Positions 9,739 to 18,530 of a stretch of DNA of 64,000 nucleotides are shown in pieces. The stretch lies in the NCBI RefSeq assembly GCF_004745945.1, contig NZ_SRLE01000009.1, positions 248,001 through 312,000 on the forward strand, written 5' to 3'. The DNA comes from Mangrovimicrobium sediminis. GTDB lineage: Bacteria > Pseudomonadota > Gammaproteobacteria > Pseudomonadales > Halieaceae. The position numbers and the translations under genes are program-made. Positions within the stretch are counted from its first letter, which is position 1. Each line of letters starts with the position of its first letter. Under the pieces are notes generated by a model, which made no database searches, was not told the DNA's origin, and saw only the letters and a list, made by a program, of their open reading frames with translations.

Positions 9739-10272
9739 ATGAACCGCAGCAGCATCCAGCCACTGGCGATTGTCGCGCTTACGCTGTCCCTCGTCGCCAA
9801 TCCCGCCGCGGCGCAGATCATCTACTCGCCCACCTCTGTTGACGCGGTACCCACCCTCAGTGGCTACGCCCTGCTGCTGTTGGCCCTGCTCATGGTGGTT
9901 GTCGCCTGGCGTCGCTTTGCCCGTCACGGCGCGGGTGGTGCCGCGCTGGTACTGGTGGTGGCTGCAGGTGCCAGCGGCATCGGTGGCGCGCAGCTGGTCT
10001 CCGACGCTGTCGCCGGCGGTGGTGGTGGCAACATCCTCAGCTTCATCGACTCGCCCACCGGCGGCTCTGTGCCGATCACCGACGGTTCCCTCAACATCTT
10101 CGAAAATACCTCCGGCGTACCCCAGGACATCGACGATGTAATCCCGCCTGAATCCTGCCCGAATATCGACTTCGGCCCCCTCGATGGCGCACCGCAGTGT
10201 GTGCCCGGCGCCACGGTCTCCACCGGCGCCAATGGCATGTGTTACGTGGATTGCCGGATACCGGTGCTCTGA
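9739..10272 (+). CDS. Probable midcut-by-XrtH family protein (mid-protein sorting signal)
   Basis: The 177-residue exported protein has a signal peptide to about residue 25 (ANPAAAQ). An IPTL-type exosortase signal lies in the middle rather than at the end: VPTLS at 37-41, a hydrophobic stretch at 43-56, then WRR at 57-59. A second hydrophobic helix follows at about 66-82, and a C-terminal domain has cysteines at CPN, QCVPG and MCYVDC. This is the layout of the midcut-by-XrtH family, thought to be processed by exosortase H, whose gene is not in this window. An AAGGAG ribosome-binding site fixes the start. A cell-wall synthesis gene follows 74 bp later. Confidence 0.75.
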   Translation: MNRSSIQPLAIVALTLSLVANPAAAQIIYSPTSVDAVPTLSGYALLLLALLMVVVAWRRFARHGAGGAALVLVVAAGASGIGGAQLVSDAVAGGGGGNILSFIDSPTGGSVPITDGSLNIFENTSGVPQDIDDVIPPESCPNIDFGPLDGAPQCVPGATVSTGANGMCYVDCRIPVL

Positions 10273-10346
10273 TCGGGGCCGCCAGTTCGCACATTACGCG
10301 TTGCGGGGGAGGCTGACTCCCCCTACTTCGCGGAGACCCCACCGGC

Positions 10347-12347
10347 GTGAAGCGCCGCTTCCTCATTATTCTCACCGTACCGCTGCTGGCCTGCCTGGCC
10401 CTGCTCACGGTACTGCTGCCCGGGCTGCCCAGCGCCGAAGAGATTGTCTCTGCGCGCCCGCCGGCCTCAAGCCTGCTGCTGGACCGCCACGGCGAACTGC
10501 TCTACCGCTTCTACGACGAGCAGGACCGCATCCCGGTAGACCTTTCAGAAGTGCCCGAGCACCTGGTGCAGGCGATCCTCGCCGTCGAGGACCACGACTT
10601 CTACACCCACCCGGGTTTCTCCCTGTCCGGCATGGCGCGGGCGCTGCGCAACAATATGCGCGGTGGCGGTGTGCTCGAGGGCGGCTCGACCATCACCCAA
10701 CAGCTGGTCAAGAACCGCGTGCTCAGCACCGAGAAGACCCTGCTGCGCAAGGCGCGGGAGCTGGTCCTCGCCCTGCGCCTGGAATGGCGGCTCTCGAAAG
10801 CCGAGATCCTCGAGCTGTACCTCAACCAGGTCGCCTTCGGCGGCGCTGCCTATGGCGTCGAGGCCGCGGCCCTGTCCTATTTCGACAAGCACGTCGGCGA
10901 GCTGACCCTCAGCGAAAGCGCCTTCCTCGCCGGCCTGCTGCGCGCGCCGAGTCGCTACGGCCCCTTCCGCACCGGCAGTACGGAATACCTGTACCGCAAG
11001 CGGCTGGTGCTCGGGCGCCTGCTCGCCGAGGGCTGGATCGACCAGGGCGAATACACGGCGGCACTGCACGAACCGCTACGCTTCGCCGAGCGCCGCGTGA
11101 CCCTGCGCGCGCCGCATTTTTCGCTCTACGTCCGCGACCTGCTCACCCAACGTTTCGGGGAGCCGCTGCTGGACACCGGCGGCCTGCGCATCCGCACCAC
11201 GCTGAACCTGCAGTTGCAGGAGGATGTACAGGCGATAGTCTCCAACGGGGTGGCCGAGATGTTCCGCCACTGGGTGGGCAACGGCGCGGCCCTGGTCACG
11301 GCGCCAGGTACCGGCGAGATTCTCGCCATGGTCGGCAGCGTCAACTACTTCGACGCCGGGAAAGACGGTGAGGTCAACGTGACGCTCGCCCTGCGCCAGC
11401 CGGGTTCGACGATCAAGCCGCTCACCTACGCCATGGCGCTGGAGGACGGTAAGACGGCGCTGAGCATCTACACCGACGAGCCCATCGAACTCGAGGTGCC
11501 AGACGAGGGCGCCTACACGCCGCGTAACATCGACTACGAATTCGACGGCGAGATCACCCTGCGCCAGGCCCTGGCGCGCTCGCGCAATATTCCCGCGGTA
11601 AACCAGCTGGTGGAGATCGGCGTGCCGCGCTTTATCGCCAAGGCGGAGACCCTGGGCATCCACTCCTGGAGAGACCAGAACCCCTACCGCTACGCCCTCA
11701 CCCTGGGCAGCGGCGAAGTGCGGATGCTGGACCTGGCGCAGCTGTTCAGCACCTTTCCCAACCTCGGCTACCCGGCGGCGCCCGACCCCATCCTGGAAGT
11801 CTTCGACCGCGACGGCGCGCGCATCTACGCAAGGGAATGTGTAAGCAGCACAGCGGGCTGCAAGGGCGAGCAGGCTTTCGCACCCGGAGTGGCCTTCCTC
11901 ATCAATGACATCCTCTCGGATTCCCGGGCTCGCGAGGAGACCCTGGGCCAGGCGCTGGACCTGCGCATTCCCGGCCACCAGGTCGCGGTGAAAACCGGCA
12001 CCACCGACCTGCTGCGCGACAACTGGGCGATCGGCTACACCACTGACCGGCTGGCGGCGGTGTGGATCGGCAACAACGACGGCTCGCCCATGCGCTACCT
12101 GCACTCGGGCCAGCTCGGCGCATCCACCATCTGGAACCGCATCATGCGCCGGCTGCTGCTGACCAAGCCGGAGCACCGCTTCCAGGTGCCGCCGGATATC
12201 GTCCGTCTCCCGGTCTGTTCTACAGGCACGGATAGGTCCTGCAGCGACTGCCAGCCGCGCGAGGAGTATTTCCTGCGCGGTACCGAGTCCGCCGCGCAAT
12301 GTGGCGCACTCGCGGCCGGTGATAACGAGACGTCGGAAGCAGGCTAG
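10347..12347 (+). CDS. pbpC: Class A penicillin-binding protein (PBP1C-like)
   Basis: This bifunctional peptidoglycan synthase has a membrane anchor at residues 3-25. The GT51 glycosyltransferase domain has EDHDFYTHPG near residue 77 and GGSTITQQLVKN near 112. A transpeptidase domain carries the PBP triad: serine of GSTIKP (SxxK), SRN, and KTGT. It polymerises glycan strands and cross-links them in the periplasm. At 666 residues it is shorter than E. coli PbpC and seems to lack the full C-terminal BiPBP_C module; a Cys-rich tail (CSTGTDRSCSDC) takes its place. The start is a GTG (MKRRFLI). It follows the midcut protein closely on the same strand, which suggests a shared envelope function. Confidence 0.88.
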   Translation: MKRRFLIILTVPLLACLALLTVLLPGLPSAEEIVSARPPASSLLLDRHGELLYRFYDEQDRIPVDLSEVPEHLVQAILAVEDHDFYTHPGFSLSGMARALRNNMRGGGVLEGGSTITQQLVKNRVLSTEKTLLRKARELVLALRLEWRLSKAEILELYLNQVAFGGAAYGVEAAALSYFDKHVGELTLSESAFLAGLLRAPSRYGPFRTGSTEYLYRKRLVLGRLLAEGWIDQGEYTAALHEPLRFAERRVTLRAPHFSLYVRDLLTQRFGEPLLDTGGLRIRTTLNLQLQEDVQAIVSNGVAEMFRHWVGNGAALVTAPGTGEILAMVGSVNYFDAGKDGEVNVTLALRQPGSTIKPLTYAMALEDGKTALSIYTDEPIELEVPDEGAYTPRNIDYEFDGEITLRQALARSRNIPAVNQLVEIGVPRFIAKAETLGIHSWRDQNPYRYALTLGSGEVRMLDLAQLFSTFPNLGYPAAPDPILEVFDRDGARIYARECVSSTAGCKGEQAFAPGVAFLINDILSDSRAREETLGQALDLRIPGHQVAVKTGTTDLLRDNWAIGYTTDRLAAVWIGNNDGSPMRYLHSGQLGASTIWNRIMRRLLLTKPEHRFQVPPDIVRLPVCSTGTDRSCSDCQPREEYFLRGTESAAQCGALAAGDNETSEAG

Positions 12348-12514
12348 CCTCACGCTTCGCTGCGCCGGTTGCCGGCCAACCTCCACCGGCGTGGCAACCC
12401 CACCCGCACCCGGGCGAGTGCCCCGCCCCCGGGCACTACAGAATTCAGGCGCTTTCAGTATACTGCCCCCACAGCGCCCACCCCGCAGCGCAAGCGCGCA
12501 CCGACGGAGTACCC

Positions 12515-13483
12515 ATGCTCGAATTTCCACAGCACCGGGCGGCGGATGAACCGCTCTACGCGGAAGACACCGACGCGCCCCTGCCCGAGAAGCTCAACCC
12601 GCGCACGCGCTACGCGTACTTTTCCACCATCGCCACCGGTGGCAAGTCGCTGATCAAGTCCTGCAAAGACCTGCACCTGCGTCGCACCATCTGCTACAAG
12701 AGCCTGCGCCCGGAGTTCGTGAACGACCCCATCGAGAACCGCCGGCTATTGCGCGAGGCGCGTATCTCGGCGGGCCTGCAGCACCCGAACATCGTGCCAA
12801 CCTACGAGATAGGCCGCGACAACCGCGGGCACTATTACTTCACCATGAAGCTGGTACACGGCTACACCCTGCGCGAGGTGTTCAACTACCGCGAACGCTA
12901 CGACCTGACCCAGCTGGTCGACGTGCTGGTGCAGGTGGCCCACGCCCTGGGTTATGCCCACCACAAGGGCGTGCTGCACCGCGACATAAAACCGGAGAAC
13001 ATCCTCATCGGCCGCTACGGCGAGGTGTTGCTGCTGGACTGGGGCCTGGCCAAGGTCTGGCACCGGGAGGCACCGGGTGAAGGCGACATGTCGGTGGACG
13101 ACGAAACCGAATCCGCCAGCGTGCCCGACATCGGCATCGACATGACCGGCAAAGGCAAACTGCAGGGCACGGTCATGTACATGTCGCCGGAGCAGATCGA
13201 CCGGGATACCGATATCAGCTATGCCTCGGACATCTACAGCCTGGGCGCGCTGCTCTACGAGGCGCTCACCGGACAGACCCCCTTCCAGGGTGATATCGTC
13301 CAGGTGCTGCTGCAGCAGGTCCGCACCGAGACGCCGGCGGACCCGCGCTCGGTGAGCAGGTTGCACGTACCGGACATCCTCGCCCGCCTGGCCATGGACT
13401 GCCTGCAGAAGGACCCTCTGCGCCGGCCGGGATCCGCGGAGGATGTCGTTCGCATCCTGCGTGAAAACTGGCAAAATGACTGA
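12515..13483 (+). CDS. Serine/threonine protein kinase (Hanks type, soluble)
   Basis: The 322-residue kinase has no transmembrane segment. The ATP-binding lysine is K62 (ICYKSLRPE), with Glu81 in helix C. The catalytic loop HRDIKPEN is at 155-162, and the metal-binding motif is DWG (175-177) instead of DFG. SPEQID forms the end of the activation segment, and an insert of about 35 acidic residues lies between DWG and it. The glycine-rich loop is degenerate (IATGGKSLIKS). The essential lysine and aspartates are present, so it should be active. The PP2C phosphatase gene starts 50 bp later, giving a kinase/phosphatase pair like those that control secretion or envelope processes. Its substrates are unknown. 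Confidence 0.9.
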   Translation: MLEFPQHRAADEPLYAEDTDAPLPEKLNPRTRYAYFSTIATGGKSLIKSCKDLHLRRTICYKSLRPEFVNDPIENRRLLREARISAGLQHPNIVPTYEIGRDNRGHYYFTMKLVHGYTLREVFNYRERYDLTQLVDVLVQVAHALGYAHHKGVLHRDIKPENILIGRYGEVLLLDWGLAKVWHREAPGEGDMSVDDETESASVPDIGIDMTGKGKLQGTVMYMSPEQIDRDTDISYASDIYSLGALLYEALTGQTPFQGDIVQVLLQQVRTETPADPRSVSRLHVPDILARLAMDCLQKDPLRRPGSAEDVVRILRENWQND

Positions 13484-13533
13484 GGCGCCTGCGGGCAGCC
13501 TCTGACCTTCTACCCACCCGGCCACCGGAAACC

Positions 13534-14337
13534 ATGTCGCGGATCAGTCTCGAAGACCTCGCCGAAATCGAAGCCGGCTTCGCCAGCGAGGATATCGTCG
13601 ACGACGCGACTACCACCGGTATCGCCTGGCACAGCGCCAGCCGCACGCACGTCGGCCGGGTCCGCCACATCAACGAGGACGCCTTTCTCGATGCGCCGGA
13701 GCGACGCCTCTGGGTAGTCGCCGATGGCATGGGCGGCCTCAACCGCGGCGACTTCGCCAGCAAGGCGGTGGTGCGCGAATTCGGGAATTTCACCCGGGGG
13801 CACACTGTCGCCGACTGCCTTCGCGATATCGAGGCACGCATGGCGGCGGTCAATGACACCTGCCGCACGGCATTTCGCGGCAAGCGTTCAGGTTCGACGG
13901 TGGCGGCGATGCTGGTGTTCGGCGACCACGCCTTCTTCCTGTGGGCCGGTGACAGCCGCATCTACCGCTGGCGGGGCCACACCGTGGAGCAGGTCACCGA
14001 GGACCATACCGTCGCCCAGGAAAAGCACGCCCGGGGCGAGCTGACACCGGAAGAACGGGACACCCACGCCTCGGTCAACGTACTGACCCGGGCGGTGGGC
14101 GCGCACCGCCAGTTGAAACTGGACGTCTGCTATCACCGGGTGGAACCCGGCGACCGCTACCTGCTGTGCAGCGACGGCCTGTACCGGCACATGGCGCTGC
14201 CCGAGGTGGCCTCGCTGCTGCACCGCGGCACGCCATTGCAGGTGGCGGAGAACCTTATTGACCTGGCCCTGGACCGCGGCGGGCACGACAATATCACCGC
14301 CATCGTCGTCGAGGCCGGTGACTCGCAAGCGGGCTGA
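13534..14337 (+). CDS. PP2C-family serine/threonine phosphatase
   Basis: The 267-residue protein has the PP2C metal-binding motifs in order: RHINEDAF with Asp50, VVADGMGG with Asp64, WAGDSRIYRW, LLCSDGLYRHM and DNITAIVVE. It removes phosphate from Ser/Thr using two metal ions. About 30 residues precede the domain. It lies directly after the kinase and probably reverses its action on the same substrates. The ATG follows the kinase stop by 50 bp. Assignment is firm; the pathway is not known. Confidence 0.92.
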   Translation: MSRISLEDLAEIEAGFASEDIVDDATTTGIAWHSASRTHVGRVRHINEDAFLDAPERRLWVVADGMGGLNRGDFASKAVVREFGNFTRGHTVADCLRDIEARMAAVNDTCRTAFRGKRSGSTVAAMLVFGDHAFFLWAGDSRIYRWRGHTVEQVTEDHTVAQEKHARGELTPEERDTHASVNVLTRAVGAHRQLKLDVCYHRVEPGDRYLLCSDGLYRHMALPEVASLLHRGTPLQVAENLIDLALDRGGHDNITAIVVEAGDSQAG

Positions 14338-14376
14338 AGGCAGCGTTCGCCGCGTCCTCCCTGGGGAAGCCGTAGA

Positions 14377-14391
14377 GCACCAAAATAAAGC
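14377..14391. promoter_or_regulatory. Possible NtrC half-site
   Basis: GCACCAAAATA matches one half plus spacer of the classical enteric NtrC site, but the second half (AAAGC) is poor. It lies 32 bp upstream of the full site, where a second activator dimer would be expected to bind cooperatively. Confidence 0.35.
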
Positions 14392-14408
14392 CCCCCAGCT
14401 CAGGGTTC

Positions 14409-14424
14409 GCACCTTTATGGTGCA
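14409..14424. promoter_or_regulatory. NtrC-binding site (enhancer) for glutamine synthetase II
   Basis: GCACC-TTTAT-GGTGCA matches the NtrC consensus GCACY-N5-RGTGCA with both half-sites intact. It lies about 117 bp upstream of the sigma-54 promoter element, the usual enhancer distance. A further partial site, TGCACC at 14512, lies between. Confidence 0.7.
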
Positions 14425-14540
14425 CTGCAAGACACCTTCACTACACCCCAATACCCCCGCCACTCCCAGAGCGCCCGGAAACCGCGGGTTGTGCCCTCAT
14501 GTGAATACTTATGCACCATAGGGGACAAGGCCAAAAAAAT

Positions 14541-14555
14541 TGGAATAATTTTTGC
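14541..14555 (+). promoter_or_regulatory. Sigma-54 promoter of glutamine synthetase II
   Basis: TGGAATAATTTTTGC matches the -24/-12 consensus TGGCAC-N5-TTGC with exact spacing and invariant GG and GC. Transcription should begin about 12 bp downstream, leaving a leader of about 65 bp before the start codon. Together with the NtrC sites it indicates induction under nitrogen limitation. Confidence 0.72.
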
Positions 14556-14632
14556 CTATTCATCTGCGCTAGAGCGAAACGGCCCACACCGGTGCCCTAG
14601 AAACCACCGCAATCCATTCAACAGAGAAATGC

Positions 14633-15652
14633 ATGATGAAAAGTAAGTTGGAATATATCTGGCTGGACGGCTATACCCCGACCCAAAGCCTGCGCAGCAA
14701 AACTATGGTTCGCAAAGATTTCGGCGGCACCCTGGAAGAATGTCCGATGTGGTCTTTCGACGGCAGCTCCACCGAGCAGGCCGAGGGCAACGCTTCCGAC
14801 TGCCTGCTGAAGCCGGCCATGGTCATCCCCGACCCGGATCGCAAGAACTCCTACCTGGTAATGTGCGAAGTGCTCAACGCCGATGGCACTCCCCACGTCT
14901 CCAACGGCCGCGCCACCATTATGGAAGGTGAGGACGACGAGGATTACTGGTTCGGTTTCGAGCAGGAATACTTCCTGTGGGATTCCAAGACCGACCGTCC
15001 GCCGGGCTTCCCCGCCGGCGGCTTCCCCGACCCGCAGGGCCCTTACTACTGCTCGGTCGGCGCCAAGAACGCCTTCTGCCGTGACATCGTCGAAGAGCAC
15101 CTGGACATGTGTCTGGAAGCCGGCCTGAACGTCGAGGGCATCAACGCCGAAGTGGCCGCCGGCCAGTGGGAATTCCAGATCTTCGCCAAGGGTGCCAAGC
15201 GCGCCGGCGACGAGATCTGGCTGGGCCGCTACCTGCTCGAGCGCACCGCCGAGAAATACGGCCTGTGGATCGAGTGGCATCCCAAGCCTCTGGGCGACAC
15301 CGACTGGAACGGTTCCGGCATGCACGCCAACTTCTCCAATACCGCGATGCGTGAAGAAGGTAAGGAAGAAGTCTTCACCAAGATCTGTGAGGAATTCGGC
15401 AAGAACATCGAGCGCCACATCAGCGTTTACGGTGCCGACAACCACCAGCGCCTGACCGGCCGCCACGAAACCCAGGCGATCGACGAGTTCAGCTACGGTA
15501 TCTCCGACCGCGGCGCTTCTATCCGTATCCCCATCACCACCCCGGAAGATGGCTGGGTTGGCCGCCTGGAAGACCGTCGTCCGGCGTCCAACGCGGATCC
15601 GTACAAGGTCGCTGCGGCGATCATCAAGACCTGTAAGGAAGCCGGCTACTAA
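14633..15652 (+). CDS. glnII: Glutamine synthetase type II (eukaryotic-like)
   Basis: It makes glutamine from glutamate, ammonia and ATP in the cytoplasm. The 339-residue length is that of GSII, not the roughly 470 of bacterial GSI. Motifs in order: FDGSST near residue 43, the metal-binding GFEQEYF near 105, VEGINAEVAAGQWEFQ near 165, NGSGMHANFS near 225, and RRPASNADPY at the end. The adenylylation tyrosine loop of GSI is absent, as expected. The gene stands alone behind a sigma-54/NtrC promoter and is closed by a hairpin, so its control is mainly transcriptional. Two ATGs, one codon apart, follow AGAGAAA; either could be used. Confidence 0.95.
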   Translation: MMKSKLEYIWLDGYTPTQSLRSKTMVRKDFGGTLEECPMWSFDGSSTEQAEGNASDCLLKPAMVIPDPDRKNSYLVMCEVLNADGTPHVSNGRATIMEGEDDEDYWFGFEQEYFLWDSKTDRPPGFPAGGFPDPQGPYYCSVGAKNAFCRDIVEEHLDMCLEAGLNVEGINAEVAAGQWEFQIFAKGAKRAGDEIWLGRYLLERTAEKYGLWIEWHPKPLGDTDWNGSGMHANFSNTAMREEGKEEVFTKICEEFGKNIERHISVYGADNHQRLTGRHETQAIDEFSYGISDRGASIRIPITTPEDGWVGRLEDRRPASNADPYKVAAAIIKTCKEAGY

Positions 15653-15668
15653 GCCCGGTGACCTGCAA

Positions 15669-15696
15669 TGGCCCGGCGGCATCAGCTGCCGGGCCA
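15669..15696 (+). terminator. Stem-loop after glutamine synthetase II
   Basis: The arms TGGCCCGGC (15669-15677) and GCCGGGCCA (15688-15696) form a perfect 9-bp GC-rich stem starting 17 bp after the stop codon. No U-run follows, so termination efficiency is uncertain. It lies in the convergent gap before the oxidoreductase gene. Confidence 0.55.
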
Positions 15697-15835
15697 GTCT
15701 CCTCGCTCCACCTCTTCTTCTCCACCAGACCTTCGAGAATCATTGCCGAGACCTTCGGCCTGATTCCCTGGACCCGATACATGGGCCTTCGGGCTGTGGC
15801 CCTCCCGCACCAGGCGTGCGTGCTCGGCGGTCTGC

Positions 15836-16579
15836 TCAGGGCACAGCATCGAGATCGTAGATTGCGGGCATCCGGCCCCGCCATTCCTCCCAGTTCGCTT
15901 CGCTATCCAGCAGTCCGGCAATAAAGCGCGCAACGTTGGCCCGGTGTGTCCGGCCGGGGTCGAGCAACGCGCTGCGCACCGGTGCCGGAAAGGCCGCCAC
16001 GCCGACCTCAGGTTGGCCGTCGAGCAAAGCGTCCGGTCGCACTGCCACCCACTGAATCGATGGATGCTGCGTACCGATTTCATCGCGCAGATAGTTCGCC
16101 GCCGCCTCGTTGTCCGCGTGCGGTGGCACCAGGTGGCGCAACAACCAGAGCAGCACCGCCTCGCGACGCGAAACGCATTCACCCGCGACATGGTTCTGGT
16201 AGCCCACCGTGCTGAGCAAAACGAGCCGCAACGGTTCTGCGAGCGAGGCTGATTCCAGCGTGTTGCACAGGCGCCGCAGGCTGTCGTGCACCAGGCGTCG
16301 GGGCGGGCCGAAGATTCCGCGCATGCTCAGATTGTGGCCGAGACAGGAAACCACGGCAGTGCAGCGCGCCAACAGCGCCGCCAGCTGTGCATCGCTCATC
16401 TCCAGGATGCTGCCGCGGAGGATCTCGAGCTTGTCGCGCTCGCACAGTTCAACGGGTAGCACGGAACCATCGCGAACCAGCGCCAGCACCCTGGCACCGC
16501 TGGCGAGTACCTGCTCGACGACCAACCGCCCGACAGCGCCGTTGGCACCCAGAACCAGAACGCAGGCCGGATCACTCAC
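15836..16579 (-). CDS. NAD(P)-binding oxidoreductase (atypical SDR / NmrA-like)
   Basis: The 247-residue protein begins with a Rossmann motif GANGAVG at 11-17 and a following LVRDGS segment. VVSCLGHN closes the fourth strand and LVLLSTVGYQNH stands where the catalytic SDR region would be; no clear YxxxK follows. The family (SDR_a5/NmrA type) covers NAD(P)H-binding reductases and redox sensors. The start is GTG and overlaps the stop of a 37-residue ORF (GGTGAGTGA), so translation is probably coupled to it. The substrate is unknown. Confidence 0.72.
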   Translation of the reverse strand: MSDPACVLVLGANGAVGRLVVEQVLASGARVLALVRDGSVLPVELCERDKLEILRGSILEMSDAQLAALLARCTAVVSCLGHNLSMRGIFGPPRRLVHDSLRRLCNTLESASLAEPLRLVLLSTVGYQNHVAGECVSRREAVLLWLLRHLVPPHADNEAAANYLRDEIGTQHPSIQWVAVRPDALLDGQPEVGVAAFPAPVRSALLDPGRTHRANVARFIAGLLDSEANWEEWRGRMPAIYDLDAVP

Positions 16580-16685
16580 CGGCGCGAACGCCCGCGACGG
16601 CGGCCTGTGCCACCTCGTTGTACGACTCGCCCTGCTCGCCGCACTTCGGCACCGGGCCAGTGGCGCCCAACTTCCGTATACGCAT
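16572..16685 (-). CDS. 37-residue ORF coupled to the oxidoreductase
   Basis: On the minus strand an ATG follows a very strong GAGGAGG with 8-bp spacing and opens a 37-codon ORF beginning MRIRKLGATGPVPKCGEQ. Its stop overlaps the GTG start of the downstream oxidoreductase. The ribosome-binding site is much better than any in front of that GTG, so the small ORF either is a real microprotein or serves as the ribosome-loading leader. It has no signal peptide or membrane segment. I do not recognise it. Confidence 0.55.
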   Translation of the reverse strand: MRIRKLGATGPVPKCGEQGESYNEVAQAAVAGVRAGE

Positions 16686-16926
16686 GGGTTAAACCTCCTC
16701 GGTTCTCAATGCCGATAATGCGGGTCTGCAGGCAGGCACGCCACTACCGGGAGCGCGGGCGCTGACCCAAGTGCCCCGCGGTACCAAAGGGAATCTCTAC
16801 CTGGCGCATCGGCGCCGTGCAATTTCAGGGGACCACCGAGCCGTCCGAATTCATTGATCCCGGGCCCCTCATGCCAGGGAAAGGCAGGCGAGCCGACCAG
16901 CGTTGGACCCAACGCGTATCTGTCGA

Positions 16927-18528
16927 TCAGCGGGAGATCATTCCTGGATCCGGATCAAAACGGGCCAGGTGGTGCATAACGTAAGCCGGAAATTCCCGGT
17001 CGTGCATATCCCGCACCACGGACTGGAGATCGTAGGAGACGCGATGATAAGTGACCGTCTGGTCAGCACAATCAAACACCGCATACTGCGCGCGCCAGTC
17101 CTGGTTTCTCGGCTGACCCACCGAACCGGGTGACACCAGGCAGGCCTGGGCGCTGGAGATATCGACCACGTCGCCGTCCTCGAAGCGGTCCATTCCCTTG
17201 TTCGGGCGCAGGTACACACCGGGCATGTGCGTGTGGCCGTGGAAACACAGGGCCAGGTCCTTGCTCACCATGTAGTCGAGGTTTTTCTCGTAGGTGGAGG
17301 CGTAGACGTAGGCGTTGAAGAAGGTGGGGTCGCGCGGTGCGCCGTGCATGGCAATGAACTGCTCGCACTGCAGGTGGGTGTCGATATCCGCGAGCCATGC
17401 CTTGTCCGCATCGCCGATGGTGTTCACGGTCCATTCTATCGCCCAGGTGGCGGACTTTGAGAATCGCCCGCCGGTGGAGGCGCAGGACGCCGCATGGTCG
17501 TGGTTGCCGCGCACCACCATGAAGTCGTTGCGGCGCATGAGCTCGACACACTCGGCGGGGTGCGGCCCGTAACCCACCACATCTCCGACCACGATAGCCT
17601 GCTCAATGCCCTGGCGGCGGATGTCCGCCAGCACCGCTTCGAGCGCCGGCGCATTGGCGTGGATGTCGCCGAACACCGCCAGCTTTTTTTCCGGATTGTA
17701 GACCGGGACGGCCTTGCGCACGGCCCGCGATTTTGGCGGCGGACGCAGGTTCAGCAGCAGGCGATCGAGCAGCGGCTGTTTTTCCTCGGCGATAAACAGG
17801 GATTTCATCCGCTCGTGAATGACGTACAGGCCCAGCGGGTCGTTGTCGAAGTAGGCCAGCACGGACTGCCTGATCTGGTCATTGATCACATCGATATCGT
17901 CGGGGGTGACCCAGGGAAGCTGCCTCAGGTACACAAGCAGCACGTGGGAGAACGACGTAAACCGGTCCCACTGGTAGGTGTCGTCATCGATGTAATAGAT
18001 CGTCTGCCGGTCCGGGCAGTACCCGAAATTCGACAGGCCCGCATCCAGGCACACCTTTTCGCCGGCCTTCTTCAGGGTCATGTCGATGACCTGGCACAGC
18101 GCCCAGACCTTCTGATCGTGTTCGGGCAGGCTGTGGCTGCGCTGCCCGGAGAGTTGGGCTCCGGTCTCCAGCAGCTGATGCAACGGGTCCAGGTAGGGCA
18201 TGATGTTGGCGGGAAATACCTCGCCGTCGAGTTCTACCAGGCACCAGGTCTTATCCGGGTGGTAGAGGCCGAAATCCCGCTCAGTCTGCACCCTGGACGA
18301 CACCCAGGTGCGCGTCCCCTTTTCCGAGTTCCCGCGGAAGGCCTTCACTTTCAGGATGTTGTGCTGGTCCGTGAACAGCGTGGTGCTCACCCTGCCGGTG
18401 AATTCGCCGCCGTGGCTCATCGGCATCTTGCCGCGTGCCAGCAGGGCATCGATGTCCTCCAGCGAGTAGCGACCGGCCCCGCCGACCTCGATGATTTCAA
18501 GCGCGCGTGCAGCGCTGCCGGATTCCAT
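16927..18528 (-). CDS. Kinase-like domain fused to calcineurin-like metallophosphoesterase
   Basis: The protein has 533 residues from the ATG (MESGSA) lying 2 bp after the upstream stop; longer frames only extend into that gene. The C-terminal half has every metallophosphoesterase motif: GDIHAN near 287, GDVVGYGPHP near 315, GNHD near 341, MHGAPRD, and HGHTHMPG. The N-terminal 260 residues resemble a degraded kinase or phosphotransferase fold: LKVKAF with a lysine near 60, DAGLSNFG near 162-169 in place of a catalytic loop, and YYIDDD near 178-183 as a metal-binding acidic cluster. This reading of the N-terminus is inference. It is last in the GTPase/Roadblock operon and may act on a phosphorylated protein or nucleotide there. 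Confidence 0.75.
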   Translation of the reverse strand: MESGSAARALEIIEVGGAGRYSLEDIDALLARGKMPMSHGGEFTGRVSTTLFTDQHNILKVKAFRGNSEKGTRTWVSSRVQTERDFGLYHPDKTWCLVELDGEVFPANIMPYLDPLHQLLETGAQLSGQRSHSLPEHDQKVWALCQVIDMTLKKAGEKVCLDAGLSNFGYCPDRQTIYYIDDDTYQWDRFTSFSHVLLVYLRQLPWVTPDDIDVINDQIRQSVLAYFDNDPLGLYVIHERMKSLFIAEEKQPLLDRLLLNLRPPPKSRAVRKAVPVYNPEKKLAVFGDIHANAPALEAVLADIRRQGIEQAIVVGDVVGYGPHPAECVELMRRNDFMVVRGNHDHAASCASTGGRFSKSATWAIEWTVNTIGDADKAWLADIDTHLQCEQFIAMHGAPRDPTFFNAYVYASTYEKNLDYMVSKDLALCFHGHTHMPGVYLRPNKGMDRFEDGDVVDISSAQACLVSPGSVGQPRNQDWRAQYAVFDCADQTVTYHRVSYDLQSVVRDMHDREFPAYVMHHLARFDPDPGMISR

Positions 18529-18530
18529 GC

